From positions 124,001 to 188,000 of the forward strand of contig JALHRD010000003.1 of the NCBI GenBank assembly GCA_022841625.1: a stretch of DNA of 64,000 nt. Direction: 5' to 3'. Below the pieces are notes generated by a model, which saw nothing but the letters and a program-made list of their open reading frames with translations, ran no database searches and was not told the DNA's origin. Below, one piece after another: positions 1 through 8,475 of the stretch (positions within the stretch are counted from its first letter, which is position 1; every line of letters begins with the position of its first letter). Origin of the DNA: Xanthobacteraceae bacterium. Its GTDB lineage: Bacteria; Pseudomonadota; Alphaproteobacteria; Rhizobiales; Xanthobacteraceae. Both the position numbers and the translations under genes were made by a program.

Positions 1-136
1 CCATCGACGTGCTTAGCTACCACGTCCCAATTGACCATCGGGCGCGCCGTTGCGCGATCGGTGAAATGGTCAACCGCATAGACGCCGCCGATAGTGAGTG
101 CGCAACCGAGAACGATACCAAACAAAAAACGCATGG
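1..136 (-). CDS. Hypothetical small membrane-anchored protein, 5' part only
   Basis: The gene runs off the left edge of the window, so only about 45 N-terminal residues are seen, starting with MRFLFGIVLGCALTIGGVYA and continuing to NWDVVAKHVD. The start is a single hydrophobic stretch (residues 2-20) that would act as a signal anchor or signal peptide, followed by a polar segment with an ARPMVNWDVV motif. I recall similar short proteins of unknown function in Bradyrhizobium-like genomes, but no function can be given. The ATG is the first in frame after the spacer. Confidence 0.55.
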
Positions 137-420
137 CCGCTTGTCCCTCTTGAAGACCCCATCGGTTGGAGTGGCTTAGGGGATGAACGCGGCACCAATA
201 TGATGGGGATCGCCCTGCTGGCGGCAACGCGCATCGCAGCACGTTGTTTTGGTCAATGCATTGATATTGCTCAATAATCGGAGCTAACGGTCGTTAGATA
301 CCATGTCGACGGCTGGTGCCTCGCGACGGGCAAGTTTTTTGTCCGGCGCGCGGAAATCGCTGTATAGTATGAACAAGGGTTCAAAGAAGTATTCGGGCGG
401 CGTTGCTTAGAGTTGGGGAG

Positions 421-624
421 ATGGCGTTGGATGCACATAAGTTTCGACTTGGTCAGACCGTGTATTTCACGGCGCGGCCGTTAGGTCACATGTCTGCCGA
501 CGGGGCATATCAGATCGTGAAGCTCTTGCCCTCCGATGGCGACGAGCACCAATACCGTATCAAGAGCAACACCGAAGCTTTTGAGCGGGTGGCGAAGGAA
601 AGTCAGCTTGATCGCTCGCGCTGA
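421..624 (+). CDS. Conserved hypothetical protein, 67 aa
   Basis: A small soluble protein with the core KFRLGQTVYF, then GAYQIVKLLP, YRIKSN and ERVAKESQL. This pattern (a beta-rich domain with an F-x-x-G-x-x-V-x-Y/F start and an ERV-A-ES-L end) recurs in short Rhizobiales proteins of unknown role, so it is probably a real gene. The ATG at 421 is preferred to the GTG/TTG-type start at 403 because a purine-rich TTGGGGAG abuts it. It stands alone, followed by a hairpin repeat. Nothing suggests an enzyme. Confidence 0.6.
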   Translation: MALDAHKFRLGQTVYFTARPLGHMSADGAYQIVKLLPSDGDEHQYRIKSNTEAFERVAKESQLDRSR

Positions 625-627
625 GCG

Positions 628-742
628 CATGCTCCGTTTCCGAAATTCGTGAACCGTCGCGGCAGCCGCTTACACGAATCTCGGAAACCCGCAGCACTGA
701 CAAGTCCATGAATCTAGTGCCGCTTCTCGATTTGAAGTTGTT
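628..742. repeat. CTAG-type palindromic elements, two degenerate copies
   Basis: Positions 628-699 form a hairpin with arms GTTTCCGAAATTCGTG and CACGAATCTCGGAAAC, matching the better kept copy at 10576-10651. From 714 a second unit begins with CTAGTGCCGCTTCTCGATTT, the left arm of the type seen complete at 10665-10742; its right arm is eroded. The rest of the spacer to 885 holds no other feature I can support. Confidence 0.6.
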
Positions 743-885
743 CGCTGCGTTGGTTCACTCCGCGGGTGTTGCCTATGGGCATCACCCGATACCTCAATTT
801 CAGCATACGCCGCGGCCCCGTGGACAATTTGCAACAATAGTTCATATGCTGCAGAATTCATTGCAACAACAGTAGGTAGCAGGTG

Positions 886-1860
886 ATGTCCGAACTGATC
901 GGACGCTGGACCGCGGCATTAGACTGGTTGCCGACCACGCTGCCCTTGCCGCTATGGTCGGCGGGCATTCTGGTTGTTTGCCTCATTTTGTTGTCGGCCG
1001 TGGCGTTTAACGGCGCCGGGCGCGACGGACTGATTGGCGGCGTTGCGCGCATGCTGCTGATTGCGCTGGGTGGCGCACTGACGCTCTTCTTTCTTGACGG
1101 TAGTAGAAGCCACGATTTTGCCGCTGAGCGGCGGGCGCTTGAAGTGCGGGCGAACGCGCTGGCGGCGCGCGCGGCCATGCCGGGATCGCCGCTCGCCTGT
1201 CTCGATTCGCTGATGGGCGACGTCGTCGAGACCGCCTGCGAGCGTGCATTATTTGCCACGCCGGAATCCACCGCGGCGGCGGTGTCCCATGCGGCTGCTC
1301 AATTGGCTTTGTTCGTTGATGTCAGCAACGTCGTTGCACGTGGCAATTCCGGAATGGAGCCGCTGCGGGCGAGCTTGCGGCGCGTCGTGGAGGGCGACCG
1401 CTATGGCCTGATCGCCCATGTGCTGGCGACGCGCGATGGCTGTGTGGCAGAACAGTGCCCGGCACTGGCCGTCATGCATAATCCGCAGCGGGTGAATACA
1501 AATCTGTCGCAGCAAACCTACGAAAAATTTATTACGCGACATTCCGCCGCCTGGTCCGCGCCGGCAACGAATTCCGACACTGTCGGCGCGATAGCGCCGG
1601 TGCCGCGCGCTGCAACGGTCTTGGCGTCGCCGGCGGCGCGGCCGCCGGGACCCGGCCTATTCTTCCCGTCATCCGACACAATTCCAGCGGTCAGCATCAT
1701 GGGCGCGGAGCCGCCTGCGGCGCAACCTGAGCCGGCGGGCGCTGCTGCCCCGGTTCGCACGCCGCCGCGCCGGCCGGCCCAGGCGGCGCCGCAACCCAAA
1801 CAGGCGCCTATCGATCTCAATGCGACTGCGCGAGGCGGCGCGCCTGCCGCCGCGCAGTGA
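886..1860 (+). CDS. Hypothetical membrane-anchored protein with Pro/Ala-rich tail, 324 aa
   Basis: The N-terminus carries two membrane segments (about residues 24-43, LWSAGILVVCLILLSAVAF, and 52-70, VARMLLIALGGALTLFFL). A soluble helical domain of about 150 residues follows with four Cys, including SPLACLDSLM, VVETACERALF and DGCVAEQCPAL, spaced so that disulfides are possible. The C-terminal 100 residues are a low-complexity Pro/Ala linker (VRTPPRRPAQAAPQPKQAP), probably disordered. A GTG at 883 directly precedes the chosen ATG at 886. I recognise it only as a conserved hypothetical of related genomes; two anchors plus a Cys-bearing periplasmic domain would fit an envelope role. Confidence 0.6.
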   Translation: MSELIGRWTAALDWLPTTLPLPLWSAGILVVCLILLSAVAFNGAGRDGLIGGVARMLLIALGGALTLFFLDGSRSHDFAAERRALEVRANALAARAAMPGSPLACLDSLMGDVVETACERALFATPESTAAAVSHAAAQLALFVDVSNVVARGNSGMEPLRASLRRVVEGDRYGLIAHVLATRDGCVAEQCPALAVMHNPQRVNTNLSQQTYEKFITRHSAAWSAPATNSDTVGAIAPVPRAATVLASPAARPPGPGLFFPSSDTIPAVSIMGAEPPAAQPEPAGAAAPVRTPPRRPAQAAPQPKQAPIDLNATARGGAPAAAQ

Positions 1861-1950
1861 CAGTTCGCTGAGGATAACTGTGGTCGATGCTGGCCGCAGC
1901 GGTGCGCGACGCTAACATGCTGCCGCATTCGGAATGACAGAAGTCTTCGC

Positions 1951-2382
1951 GTGGCCCTGCATCTGATCAAGCTTTGCGTCGGTTGCGACTCCATCCAGGA
2001 CCTTGAGGACTGGATCAAGGAGAAGCGTCGGCGCACGCGCGGCAAAAAAACCGAGCATATCCATACCACGCGCATGGTGCCCAAGCGCGCCGATGAGATC
2101 GCCGGCGCCGGCTCGCTATATTGGGTGATCCGCGGGCAGGCGATGTGCCGGCAGCGGGTCTTGGCGATACGGCCGTTTGTTGACAAGGAGGGCGTCGGGC
2201 GCTGCCGAATTGTGCTGGAGCCGAAAGTGACGCCGGTTGAGCCGCGGCCTTGGCGCGCGTTTCAGGGCTGGCGCTACCTGGAGGTCAAGGACGCGCCGCG
2301 CGATCTTGCGCATATTGCCCCGGGATTACGCGCCATGCCCGAGGCCATGCGGCGGGAACTGCGGGAGCTTGGGCTGATCTGA
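1951..2382 (+). CDS. DUF1489 family protein, 143 aa
   Basis: The product opens VALHLIKLCVGCDSIQDLED (GTG start) and carries HTTRMVPKRADEIAGAGSLYWVIRG, which is the hallmark of the DUF1489 family of alphaproteobacteria. Full length for the family (about 140 residues), with no signal peptide or membrane segment, so cytosolic. Function is not established. GTG at 1951 is chosen because the family motif ALHL-KL-VG lies directly after it. It lies upstream of gatC on the same strand with about 100 bases between, so it may have a separate promoter. Confidence 0.85.
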   Translation: MALHLIKLCVGCDSIQDLEDWIKEKRRRTRGKKTEHIHTTRMVPKRADEIAGAGSLYWVIRGQAMCRQRVLAIRPFVDKEGVGRCRIVLEPKVTPVEPRPWRAFQGWRYLEVKDAPRDLAHIAPGLRAMPEAMRRELRELGLI

Positions 2383-2481
2383 TTCAGCGGTCTTTTTTGG
2401 GCTCCGGCGGCGCTATGATGGCGGCATTGCTCGCTGCAACGGCGCTCTGCTATAGCCGCGCAATGACCGAGGAATGGGCCC

Positions 2482-2769
2482 ATGTCCGTTGACGCCGCAA
2501 CCGTCCGCCGTATCGCGCATCTTGCGCGTATTGCGGTGGCCGACGACGAAATCGCCCATCTTCAGGGCGAACTCAATACGATCCTGCAATTCGTCGAACA
2601 ATTGGCGGAAGTGAATTGCGAGGGCGTTGAACCGATGACCTCGGTAACGCCGATGGCGATGAAGCAGCGCAAGGACGAAATCACCGATGGCGGCATCGTC
2701 GACGATGTCTTGCGCAACGCGCCGTCGCGCGAAGGCAACTATTTCCTCGTGCCGAAGGTCGTGGAGTAG
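2482..2769 (+). CDS. gatC: Asp-tRNA(Asn)/Glu-tRNA(Gln) amidotransferase subunit C
   Basis: The 95-residue product has the GatC pattern: [20 protein letters not shown] near the N-terminus, [11 protein letters not shown], and the end [19 protein letters not shown]. GatC is a small scaffold that binds GatA and GatB in the GatCAB complex, which turns misacylated Glu-tRNA(Gln) or Asp-tRNA(Asn) into the amidated form. Shine-Dalgarno GAGGA precedes the ATG. It is followed after five bases by a small gene and then gatA, so the three form one transcription unit. gatB lies apart, 6.4 kb downstream beyond gatA. Confidence 0.95.
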   Translation: MSVDAATVRRIAHLARIAVADDEIAHLQGELNTILQFVEQLAEVNCEGVEPMTSVTPMAMKQRKDEITDGGIVDDVLRNAPSREGNYFLVPKVVE

Positions 2770-2774
2770 AGCGC

Positions 2775-2960
2775 ATGTGCTGGGCCTGCGAGGAAGACGC
2801 GCTGTGGCGGCGCTACCAGCTTGAAACGGCGGTCGAGCGCGGTGAGATCCCGCCTGGATTCGAGCCGGAGGATTTCGAGGCCGAAGGCTTGCCGGTGCCG
2901 CCCAAGCGTGCGGCCGAGGCGGCCAATCCCTTTGCCTGCGATGCGCCGGACAAGGCATGA
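2775..2960 (+). CDS. Small Cys-motif protein between gatC and gatA, 61 aa
   Basis: Starts [17 protein letters not shown], with a C-x-x-C at the N-terminus, and is acidic and proline-rich afterwards ([16 protein letters not shown]). Short proteins beginning MCW-C occur beside gatA in Hyphomicrobiales, so I call it real. The C-W-x-C pair could bind metal but one pair alone is not decisive. The stop overlaps the gatA start by four bases (ATGA), implying translational coupling. No function known to me. Confidence 0.65.
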   Translation: MCWACEEDALWRRYQLETAVERGEIPPGFEPEDFEAEGLPVPPKRAAEAANPFACDAPDKA

Positions 2961-4432
2961 CCGAACTCACGGCACTCACGCTCGCCGAGGCGCGCGATGG
3001 CTTGCGCAAGCGCGCATTCTCCGCCGCCGAACTCACCGACGCGCATATCGTCGCAATTGAGCGAGCGCGCGCGCTCAATGCCTATGTGATTGAAACGCCC
3101 GATGCGGCGCGCGCCATGGCGAATGCGGCGGACGCGCGACTTAAGGCCGGCGAAGCCGGGCCACTCGAAGGCGTTCCACTCGGCATCAAGGATCTGTTCG
3201 CGACCAAGGACGTGCGCACCACGGCCGGTTCGCGCATTCTCGCCGATTTTATGCCGCCCTATGAATCGACCGTCACCGCGCAGCTCTGGCGCGATGGCGC
3301 GGTGATGCTCGGCAAGCTCAACAACGACGAATTCGCGATGGGCTCGTCGAACGAGACCTCGTGCTTCGGCCCGGTGATCAATCCATGGCGGCGCACAGGA
3401 TCGAACAAGGCGCTGGTGCCGGGCGGCTCCTCCGGCGGTTCGGCGGCCGCGGTCGCCGCATCGCTGTGCCTGGGCGCGACTGCGACCGATACTGGCGGCT
3501 CGATCCGCCAGCCGGCGGCGTTCACTGGCACGGTCGGGATCAAGCCGACCTATGGCCGCTGTTCGCGCTGGGGCATCGTGGCGTTTGCATCTTCGCTCGA
3601 CCAGGCTGGGCCGATCGCGCGCACGGTGCGCGATGCCGCGATCTTGCTGCGCTCGATGGCCGGGCACGATCCCAAGGATTCGACCTCGGCCGATCGCGCC
3701 GTGCCGGACTATGAGGCGGCGCTCGGCAAGCCGGTCAAAGGCATGACCATCGGCATTCCCAAGGAGTACCGGCTCGACGGCTTGGCGCCTGAGATCGATA
3801 AGTTATGGGAGCAAGGGGTTGCCTGGCTCAAAGCGGCGGGCGCCAATATTGTCGCGGTGTCGCTGCCGCACACCAAATACGCGTTGCCGGCCTATTACAT
3901 CGTTGCGCCGGCGGAGGCCTCGTCAAATCTCGCGCGCTATGACGGTGTGCGCTACGGCTTGCGCAAGCCGGAGCGCGACGTCATCGGCATGTATGAGCAA
4001 ACCCGCGCCGAAGGATTTGGGCCGGAAGTGCGCCGCCGGATCATGATCGGGACATATGTGCTGTCGGCCGGCTACTACGACGCCTATTACTTACAGGCGC
4101 AAAAGGTGCGCACGCTGATCAAGCGCGATTTCGAGCAATGCTTTGCCCAAGGCGTCGACGCAATCCTGACGCCGGCGACGCCGTCGGACGCGTTCGGCAT
4201 TGGCGAGAAGGGTGGCGCGGACCCGATCGAAATGTATCTCAATGACGTGTTCACGGTGACGGTGAACATGGCCGGGCTACCCGGTATCGCGGTTCCGGCC
4301 GGTCTATCGTCCGATGGCCTGCCGCTGGGCTTGCAGCTCATCGGGCGGCCGTTTGATGAAGAGGCGCTGTTCGCGTTGGGCGCGGTCATCGAACAAGCGG
4401 CAGGGCGCTTTACGCCGGCGCGCTGGTGGTGA
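2957..4432 (+). CDS. gatA: Asp-tRNA(Asn)/Glu-tRNA(Gln) amidotransferase subunit A
   Basis: A 491-residue amidase-signature enzyme that frees ammonia from glutamine or asparagine for the GatB transamidation step. The Ser-cisSer-Lys triad is visible: Lys in [11 protein letters not shown] (about residue 78), the Gly/Ser-rich [15 protein letters not shown] (about 155-170) and [17 protein letters not shown] with the nucleophilic Ser (about 179). Length is normal for GatA. The ATG overlaps the stop of the preceding small gene (ATGA). About 340 bases without a clear gene follow, with a decayed coding fragment inside them. Confidence 0.97.
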   Translation: MTELTALTLAEARDGLRKRAFSAAELTDAHIVAIERARALNAYVIETPDAARAMANAADARLKAGEAGPLEGVPLGIKDLFATKDVRTTAGSRILADFMPPYESTVTAQLWRDGAVMLGKLNNDEFAMGSSNETSCFGPVINPWRRTGSNKALVPGGSSGGSAAAVAASLCLGATATDTGGSIRQPAAFTGTVGIKPTYGRCSRWGIVAFASSLDQAGPIARTVRDAAILLRSMAGHDPKDSTSADRAVPDYEAALGKPVKGMTIGIPKEYRLDGLAPEIDKLWEQGVAWLKAAGANIVAVSLPHTKYALPAYYIVAPAEASSNLARYDGVRYGLRKPERDVIGMYEQTRAEGFGPEVRRRIMIGTYVLSAGYYDAYYLQAQKVRTLIKRDFEQCFAQGVDAILTPATPSDAFGIGEKGGADPIEMYLNDVFTVTVNMAGLPGIAVPAGLSSDGLPLGLQLIGRPFDEEALFALGAVIEQAAGRFTPARWW

Positions 4433-4499
4433 GCCGGTCGGCGCGCAGGCCGTGACCTTGGCCAGTTCAAGCCAGCTTGTCACGGCGAACCCCGCCGGC

Positions 4500-4610
4500 G
4501 GTGGATCACAAGCCGGCAAGGATTGCGCCCGGGTCCACGGTCATCTGCACCGGCGCGAACGCGGTCTGAAAAACGCCCACTACTGGTGCGAACGGGCGAA
4601 GCGCCTTCAG
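4500..4610 (+). pseudogene. Decayed fragment resembling a short conserved protein (HLHR...AYWYRRA type)
   Basis: In the gap after gatA one frame reads KDCARVHGHLHRRERGLKNA then HYWCERAKR. This resembles the recurrent bacterial motif in which R-V-H-A-x-L-H-R-x-E-G-D-L-x-N-A is followed by YWYRRAG, found in small proteins of unknown function. Upstream and downstream of this stretch the frame carries no start or recognisable continuation, so at most a remnant is left. The rest of 4433-4772 holds nothing else I can support. Assignment is by eye. Confidence 0.4.
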
Positions 4611-4772
4611 GCATCGACATTGCTGGCGCGGAAGGGCTTGCGCCAACCTTGAATTCTGTCTGCGGAATCAAGCAGATGCGGTTCTGCGCCCGGTCGGCGG
4701 CCGGTCGGTGCGCGATCTGTCCGCTGCCAATGGCGTTTGTGCTAGATTTTGCCGTCGGGTCACGGAGCGATC

Positions 4773-6632
4773 ATGCGTGCATTCGGACCGAAGTGTGCGG
4801 CCGCACTTATAGCCCTCGGACTGGCGCAGGGATCACTTCAAGGATCGCTCCATGCGGAGAGCATTGCGCCCACCGTGGCCAGCACTTTCGAGACCGGACC
4901 GTTCTCCGAGGCCGAGCTGCGCCACGGGAAGGTCATTTCCGAGGCGGAATGCGGAGCCTTGTCCGGCGCCGTCTGGGTGGTTGCCGGCCGCCAACAGCAG
5001 TGCATCCGCTATTATCACACGGCGCGCGCGGACGGCCGATCCGAGGCGATCGTTTACCTGCATGATGACGTGGTCTCAATCAACGGTCGTGGCGAGGTGC
5101 AGCCCAATGCCGGCTACATCAAGTTAACACCCGCCGGCCAACAGGCGATCAGCACCAACTGGTCGCGCAATCTTGAGTTCTCGTACCTGTTCTTGGGCAG
5201 GCCGGGAACCTTTGGTTCCTCGGGCGAGCACGGCAGACGCCGCACACCGGAAGAACTCGTGGTCATTTCAGCGGCGCTCGATGCCATCAAGGGCCGCTAT
5301 GGCTATACGCGCTTGCATTTGGTCGGATGGGCGAAGGGTGGCCACGGCGCCGCCGCGCTGCTTGCCCGTCGTGATGACCTCGGTTGCGTCGTGCTCGCCT
5401 CAGCCTTGCTGTCGGTTCGCAGTTGGCTTGCCGAATTCGGTCGCAAGGAGGACTTGACCGGCAATAGGAATCCAGTCGATCCGATCGCCGTCGTCGGTCA
5501 AATCGTCAATCGCCCTGATCTGCGTATTTTCGTTCTCACCGATCCCGATGACACCGTCATCTCCGCCCGTTCCCAGACCGCCTATGTGAAACGGCTGACG
5601 GCCGCAGGCTTGCCGGTTCGCCAGATTTTTGCCGCCGCTCCTGACCCGTTCGCCCATGCGCTCGTTCGAGAGGCGTTGCAAGTCGCGGCTGCCTGCGCCA
5701 AGGGCATGGACGATGATGCGATTGTGGCAAAGTTTCAGAACAAGGTGCCGCAGACGCCTCCGGACGCAGATGAGCCGCCGCTGCACCGACCGGAAATACT
5801 GTGGAACGGAGTCAACATCAGTGAGGCCGAGTGCAAGAGCATTGTGACCGCACTGTGGGTTCGGGTGGAGGGCCGTGGCTATTGTGTGCGTTATTGGATG
5901 TCAACCGCCGGCGGAAAGTCCGACGAGGCCATGGTCTATATCCATGGGGATATCGGCGGCATCGAGAATGGCAAGGCAAAATTGGTCGAAGGGCTTGATC
6001 GGCTCACCGCCGCCCAGTTGCGGCGGGACGCCCAACGCTGGTCGCGCATCTTTCGCGGTCCCTACATCGCCGTTGGGCGCGTCGGTGCATTCGGGTCGTC
6101 CGGCAATCATCGCGATCGGAGAACGCTGCTTGAAGTTCGTGTGATTATGGCGGCGCTTGACGTGCTCAAGGAGCGGTACGGCATCAAGCGCTTTCATCTG
6201 GTCGGCCAATCCGGCGGTGGTCACACCGTCGCGGTGCTGACGCAACGGCGCGCCGACATTGGCTGTGCGGTTATGGCCTCCTCGTCAATCTCGGTCAGAT
6301 CGCGCGGGCGCGAGCAGGGGAAGACGCTCGGCCCCCGGATCTACGACCCGATTGACGCCGTCGGGCGCATGGAACATCAGCCGGGACGACGGATGATTGT
6401 GCTGTCCGATCCCGGGGATCGCATCGTTTCGTTTCGGTCGCAGCGCGAATTTGTCGAACGGGTCAAGACAAAGGGTTTGCCGATCGTTCAGATCACTGCC
6501 TCGGCAGGTGACAAGAACTTCCATGCCCTCTCGGCACAGGGCAGACATGTCGCCATGGACTGTGCCAAAGGCATGGACGACGCAGCGTTGGCTGCGCGCC
6601 ACCAGGCGAAATCGGGTCAAGCGCCGCGCTGA
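4773..6632 (+). CDS. Secreted tandem alpha/beta-hydrolase, first copy lacking the nucleophile, 619 aa
   Basis: A signal peptide (MRAFGPKCAAALIALGLAQG, cleavage near residue 28) precedes two homologous copies of one hydrolase domain, roughly residues 43-320 and 340-600. Paired landmarks line up: FGSSGEH / FGSSGNH (147 and 440), LHLVGWAKGGH / FHLVGQSGGGH (182 and 475), LTDPDD / LSDPGD (256 and 545), FAHAL / FHAL (293 and 583) and the repeated end ACAKGMDDDAIVAK / DCAKGMDDAALAAR. In copy 2 the nucleophile elbow G-Q-S-G-G has Ser480, with Asp546 and His584 as partners. In copy 1 the elbow is G-W-A-K-G, with Ala187 in place of Ser, so that copy should be inactive although its Asp and His remain. 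ATG at 4773 follows GGAG and opens the signal peptide; a TTG 24 bases earlier is less likely. Substrate unknown. It stands alone between gatA and a minus-strand operon. Confidence 0.8.
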   Translation: MRAFGPKCAAALIALGLAQGSLQGSLHAESIAPTVASTFETGPFSEAELRHGKVISEAECGALSGAVWVVAGRQQQCIRYYHTARADGRSEAIVYLHDDVVSINGRGEVQPNAGYIKLTPAGQQAISTNWSRNLEFSYLFLGRPGTFGSSGEHGRRRTPEELVVISAALDAIKGRYGYTRLHLVGWAKGGHGAAALLARRDDLGCVVLASALLSVRSWLAEFGRKEDLTGNRNPVDPIAVVGQIVNRPDLRIFVLTDPDDTVISARSQTAYVKRLTAAGLPVRQIFAAAPDPFAHALVREALQVAAACAKGMDDDAIVAKFQNKVPQTPPDADEPPLHRPEILWNGVNISEAECKSIVTALWVRVEGRGYCVRYWMSTAGGKSDEAMVYIHGDIGGIENGKAKLVEGLDRLTAAQLRRDAQRWSRIFRGPYIAVGRVGAFGSSGNHRDRRTLLEVRVIMAALDVLKERYGIKRFHLVGQSGGGHTVAVLTQRRADIGCAVMASSSISVRSRGREQGKTLGPRIYDPIDAVGRMEHQPGRRMIVLSDPGDRIVSFRSQREFVERVKTKGLPIVQITASAGDKNFHALSAQGRHVAMDCAKGMDDAALAARHQAKSGQAPR

Positions 6633-6695
6633 CCGGGGGTTTGCAAGTCGGTTCGGCGGGAGCCTTAGGCTCGACAAGGCTGATCGGACGGCGGC

Positions 6696-7688
6696 TCAGT
6701 TGCCGCCAGTCCCGGAAATTCCTGCCGCCTTGATCAGCGGGCCCCACTTGTCCATTTCCGCTTTCAGGAAGGCGGCGAGTTCCGTCGGCGTCGAGCCGCG
6801 CACCACCACCCCGAGCGTTTCGAGCTTCTGCTTGGTCGCGGGATCGTTGAGCGCTGCGACGGTGTCGGCATGCATCTTGCGGATGATTTCGGAGGGCGTC
6901 TTGGCCGGCGCCAGGAACGCATACCAGGACGACACGTCAAAGCCGGGCACGCCGACTTCCGCGATCGGCGGCAGGTCGGGCGCCGCCGCGGTGCGCTTGG
7001 CGGTGGTGACCGCAAGCCCGCGCAGCTTGCCGCCCTGGATCAACGGCAGCACCGCGCCGATATTGTTGAACATCACATCGACCCGGCCGGGGATCAGATC
7101 GCCAAAGGCTGGGCCGGCGCCGCGATAGGGCACATGCAGCATCTCGATATCGGCCATGCGTTTGAACAATTCGCCGGAAAGATGCACCGAGGTGCCGTGG
7201 CCGGACGATGCAAAAGTGATCTTGCCCTTGTTGGCCTTGGCATAGGCGATGAAGTCCTTGACCGAATTCGCCGGCGAGCTGAGCGGCACCGCCATGATGT
7301 TGGGGTAGTCGCATAGCAGCGAAACCGGCGCGAGATCGGCAACGGGGTCGTAGGGCAGCGTCGCGAACAAGAATTTGTTGACCGCCAGCGGCATCGAATG
7401 CAGCAGCATGGTGTAGCCATCGGGTTCGGCGCGCACCACGGCTTCGGTGCCGATATTGGTGGCGGCGCCGCCGCGGTTCTCGACCACCAACTGATGGCCC
7501 CACATGTCCGAAAGTTTGCCCGCCAGCACGCGGGCGATGGCGTCGGTGCCGCCGCCGGGCGGGAACGGCACCACCAGCCGCACGAAACGGTTCGGCCAAT
7601 TCTGCGCCTGTGCTTGCGCCCGTCCAATGATAGCGGGCGCCAGAATGGCGGCGGTGGATGCAGCGATCAATCGTCGGCGGTTGATCAT
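6696..7688 (-). CDS. Bug/TctC-family tripartite tricarboxylate receptor, 330 aa
   Basis: A periplasmic substrate-binding protein of the TctC (Bug) family, which captures carboxylates for TctAB-type transporters. Twin-Arg-like start MINRRRLIAASTAAILAPAI and cleavage after AQA; then the family block FVRLVVPFPPGGGTDAIARV, the loop VENRGGAATNIGTE, YTMLLHSMPL, ITFASSGHGTSVHLSGELFK, HVPYRGAGPAFGDLI and the C-terminal GSTPTELAAFLKAEMDKWGP. Its ATG overlaps the stop of the ModA-like gene upstream (ATGA), so it is the last gene of a four-gene minus-strand operon. No tctA or tctB is near. Confidence 0.93.
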   Translation of the reverse strand: MINRRRLIAASTAAILAPAIIGRAQAQAQNWPNRFVRLVVPFPPGGGTDAIARVLAGKLSDMWGHQLVVENRGGAATNIGTEAVVRAEPDGYTMLLHSMPLAVNKFLFATLPYDPVADLAPVSLLCDYPNIMAVPLSSPANSVKDFIAYAKANKGKITFASSGHGTSVHLSGELFKRMADIEMLHVPYRGAGPAFGDLIPGRVDVMFNNIGAVLPLIQGGKLRGLAVTTAKRTAAAPDLPPIAEVGVPGFDVSSWYAFLAPAKTPSEIIRKMHADTVAALNDPATKQKLETLGVVVRGSTPTELAAFLKAEMDKWGPLIKAAGISGTGGN

Positions 7689-8455
7689 GGCGCGCCTTGC
7701 TCCATGCCGGTCTTTTTGATGAACGGCAGCGCCGCGGGCGAGGCGATGAACTTGATCAGTTCGCGCGCCGCTTCCGGATGCTGAGCGCCGCTATGCACGC
7801 CACCGGCGAATACGCTGACGGTGTCCATCTCCTTTGGCACCGGACCGACATATTGAATGCCGGGATAGAGCAACAGTTCGCTGACCTGCTGGAAGCCGAG
7901 ATCGACCTCGCCGCGCGCCAGGATCGAACCGACCGGCGTGCCGGGCGGGGTCTGCTTGATCCGCGGCCCGACCTGGTCCCAGATCCCCCAGCGCTTGAAC
8001 AGGCTTTCCAGGAATACGCCGCTCGGTCCCGACGAGTAGCCGATGCCTTTCTGGGTGGCGAGCAGCGCGCGCTTGACCGCGTCGGTTGAGCTGATGTCGG
8101 GCTTGGGCGCGCCGAGCGGGACTGCAATCGCGATGCCGGAGCGCACCAAGTCGACGCGGCTATTGGCGACGATCTTGCCGTCTTTGATCATCTCCTCCAT
8201 CGCCGGCGTCACCAGGATCACCATGTCAAAGGTTTCGCCGGCGCGAAGTTTCTTGAGAATATCGACGGTGCCATTCCAGGTGGTGTTGAGCTTGTGGCCG
8301 CTGACGCGCTCGAATTCGGGCGCGAATGCCAGATAGGCTTCCTTGATTGCCTGCGACGACAAAACCTTGATTTCAGCGGCACCCGCCATTTCCACGCTCC
8401 AAACGATGATGCCGCTGAACACCGCGGCGAGATTTGTGATTGATCGTTTATACAC
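7685..8455 (-). CDS. ModA-like periplasmic substrate-binding protein, 256 aa
   Basis: The mature part starts AEIKVLSSQAIKEAYLAFAP and continues FERVSGHKLNTTWNGTVDIL, MVILVTPAMEEMIKDGKI and IGYSSGPSGVFLESLFKRWG, matching the molybdate-binding-like SBP family that also occurs as a stand-alone receptor. A GTG start at 8455 follows GGGAGCAGG and opens a signal peptide (YKRSITNLAAVFSGIIVW, cleavage near AGAA). It sits between Bug genes in one operon: 20 bases after the gene at 8476 and overlapping the next by four bases. No ModB/ModC-like permease accompanies it, so its ligand may be an organic anion instead of molybdate; this is inference. Confidence 0.8.
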   Translation of the reverse strand: MYKRSITNLAAVFSGIIVWSVEMAGAAEIKVLSSQAIKEAYLAFAPEFERVSGHKLNTTWNGTVDILKKLRAGETFDMVILVTPAMEEMIKDGKIVANSRVDLVRSGIAIAVPLGAPKPDISSTDAVKRALLATQKGIGYSSGPSGVFLESLFKRWGIWDQVGPRIKQTPPGTPVGSILARGEVDLGFQQVSELLLYPGIQYVGPVPKEMDTVSVFAGGVHSGAQHPEAARELIKFIASPAALPFIKKTGMEQGAP

Positions 8456-8475
8456 GACCTGCTCCCGCGCCGGCG

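Noticed and set aside
2813-3667. A 284-codon open frame antisense to gatA
   Set aside because: Shadow frame rich in Arg and Ala; gatA on the other strand is unambiguous.
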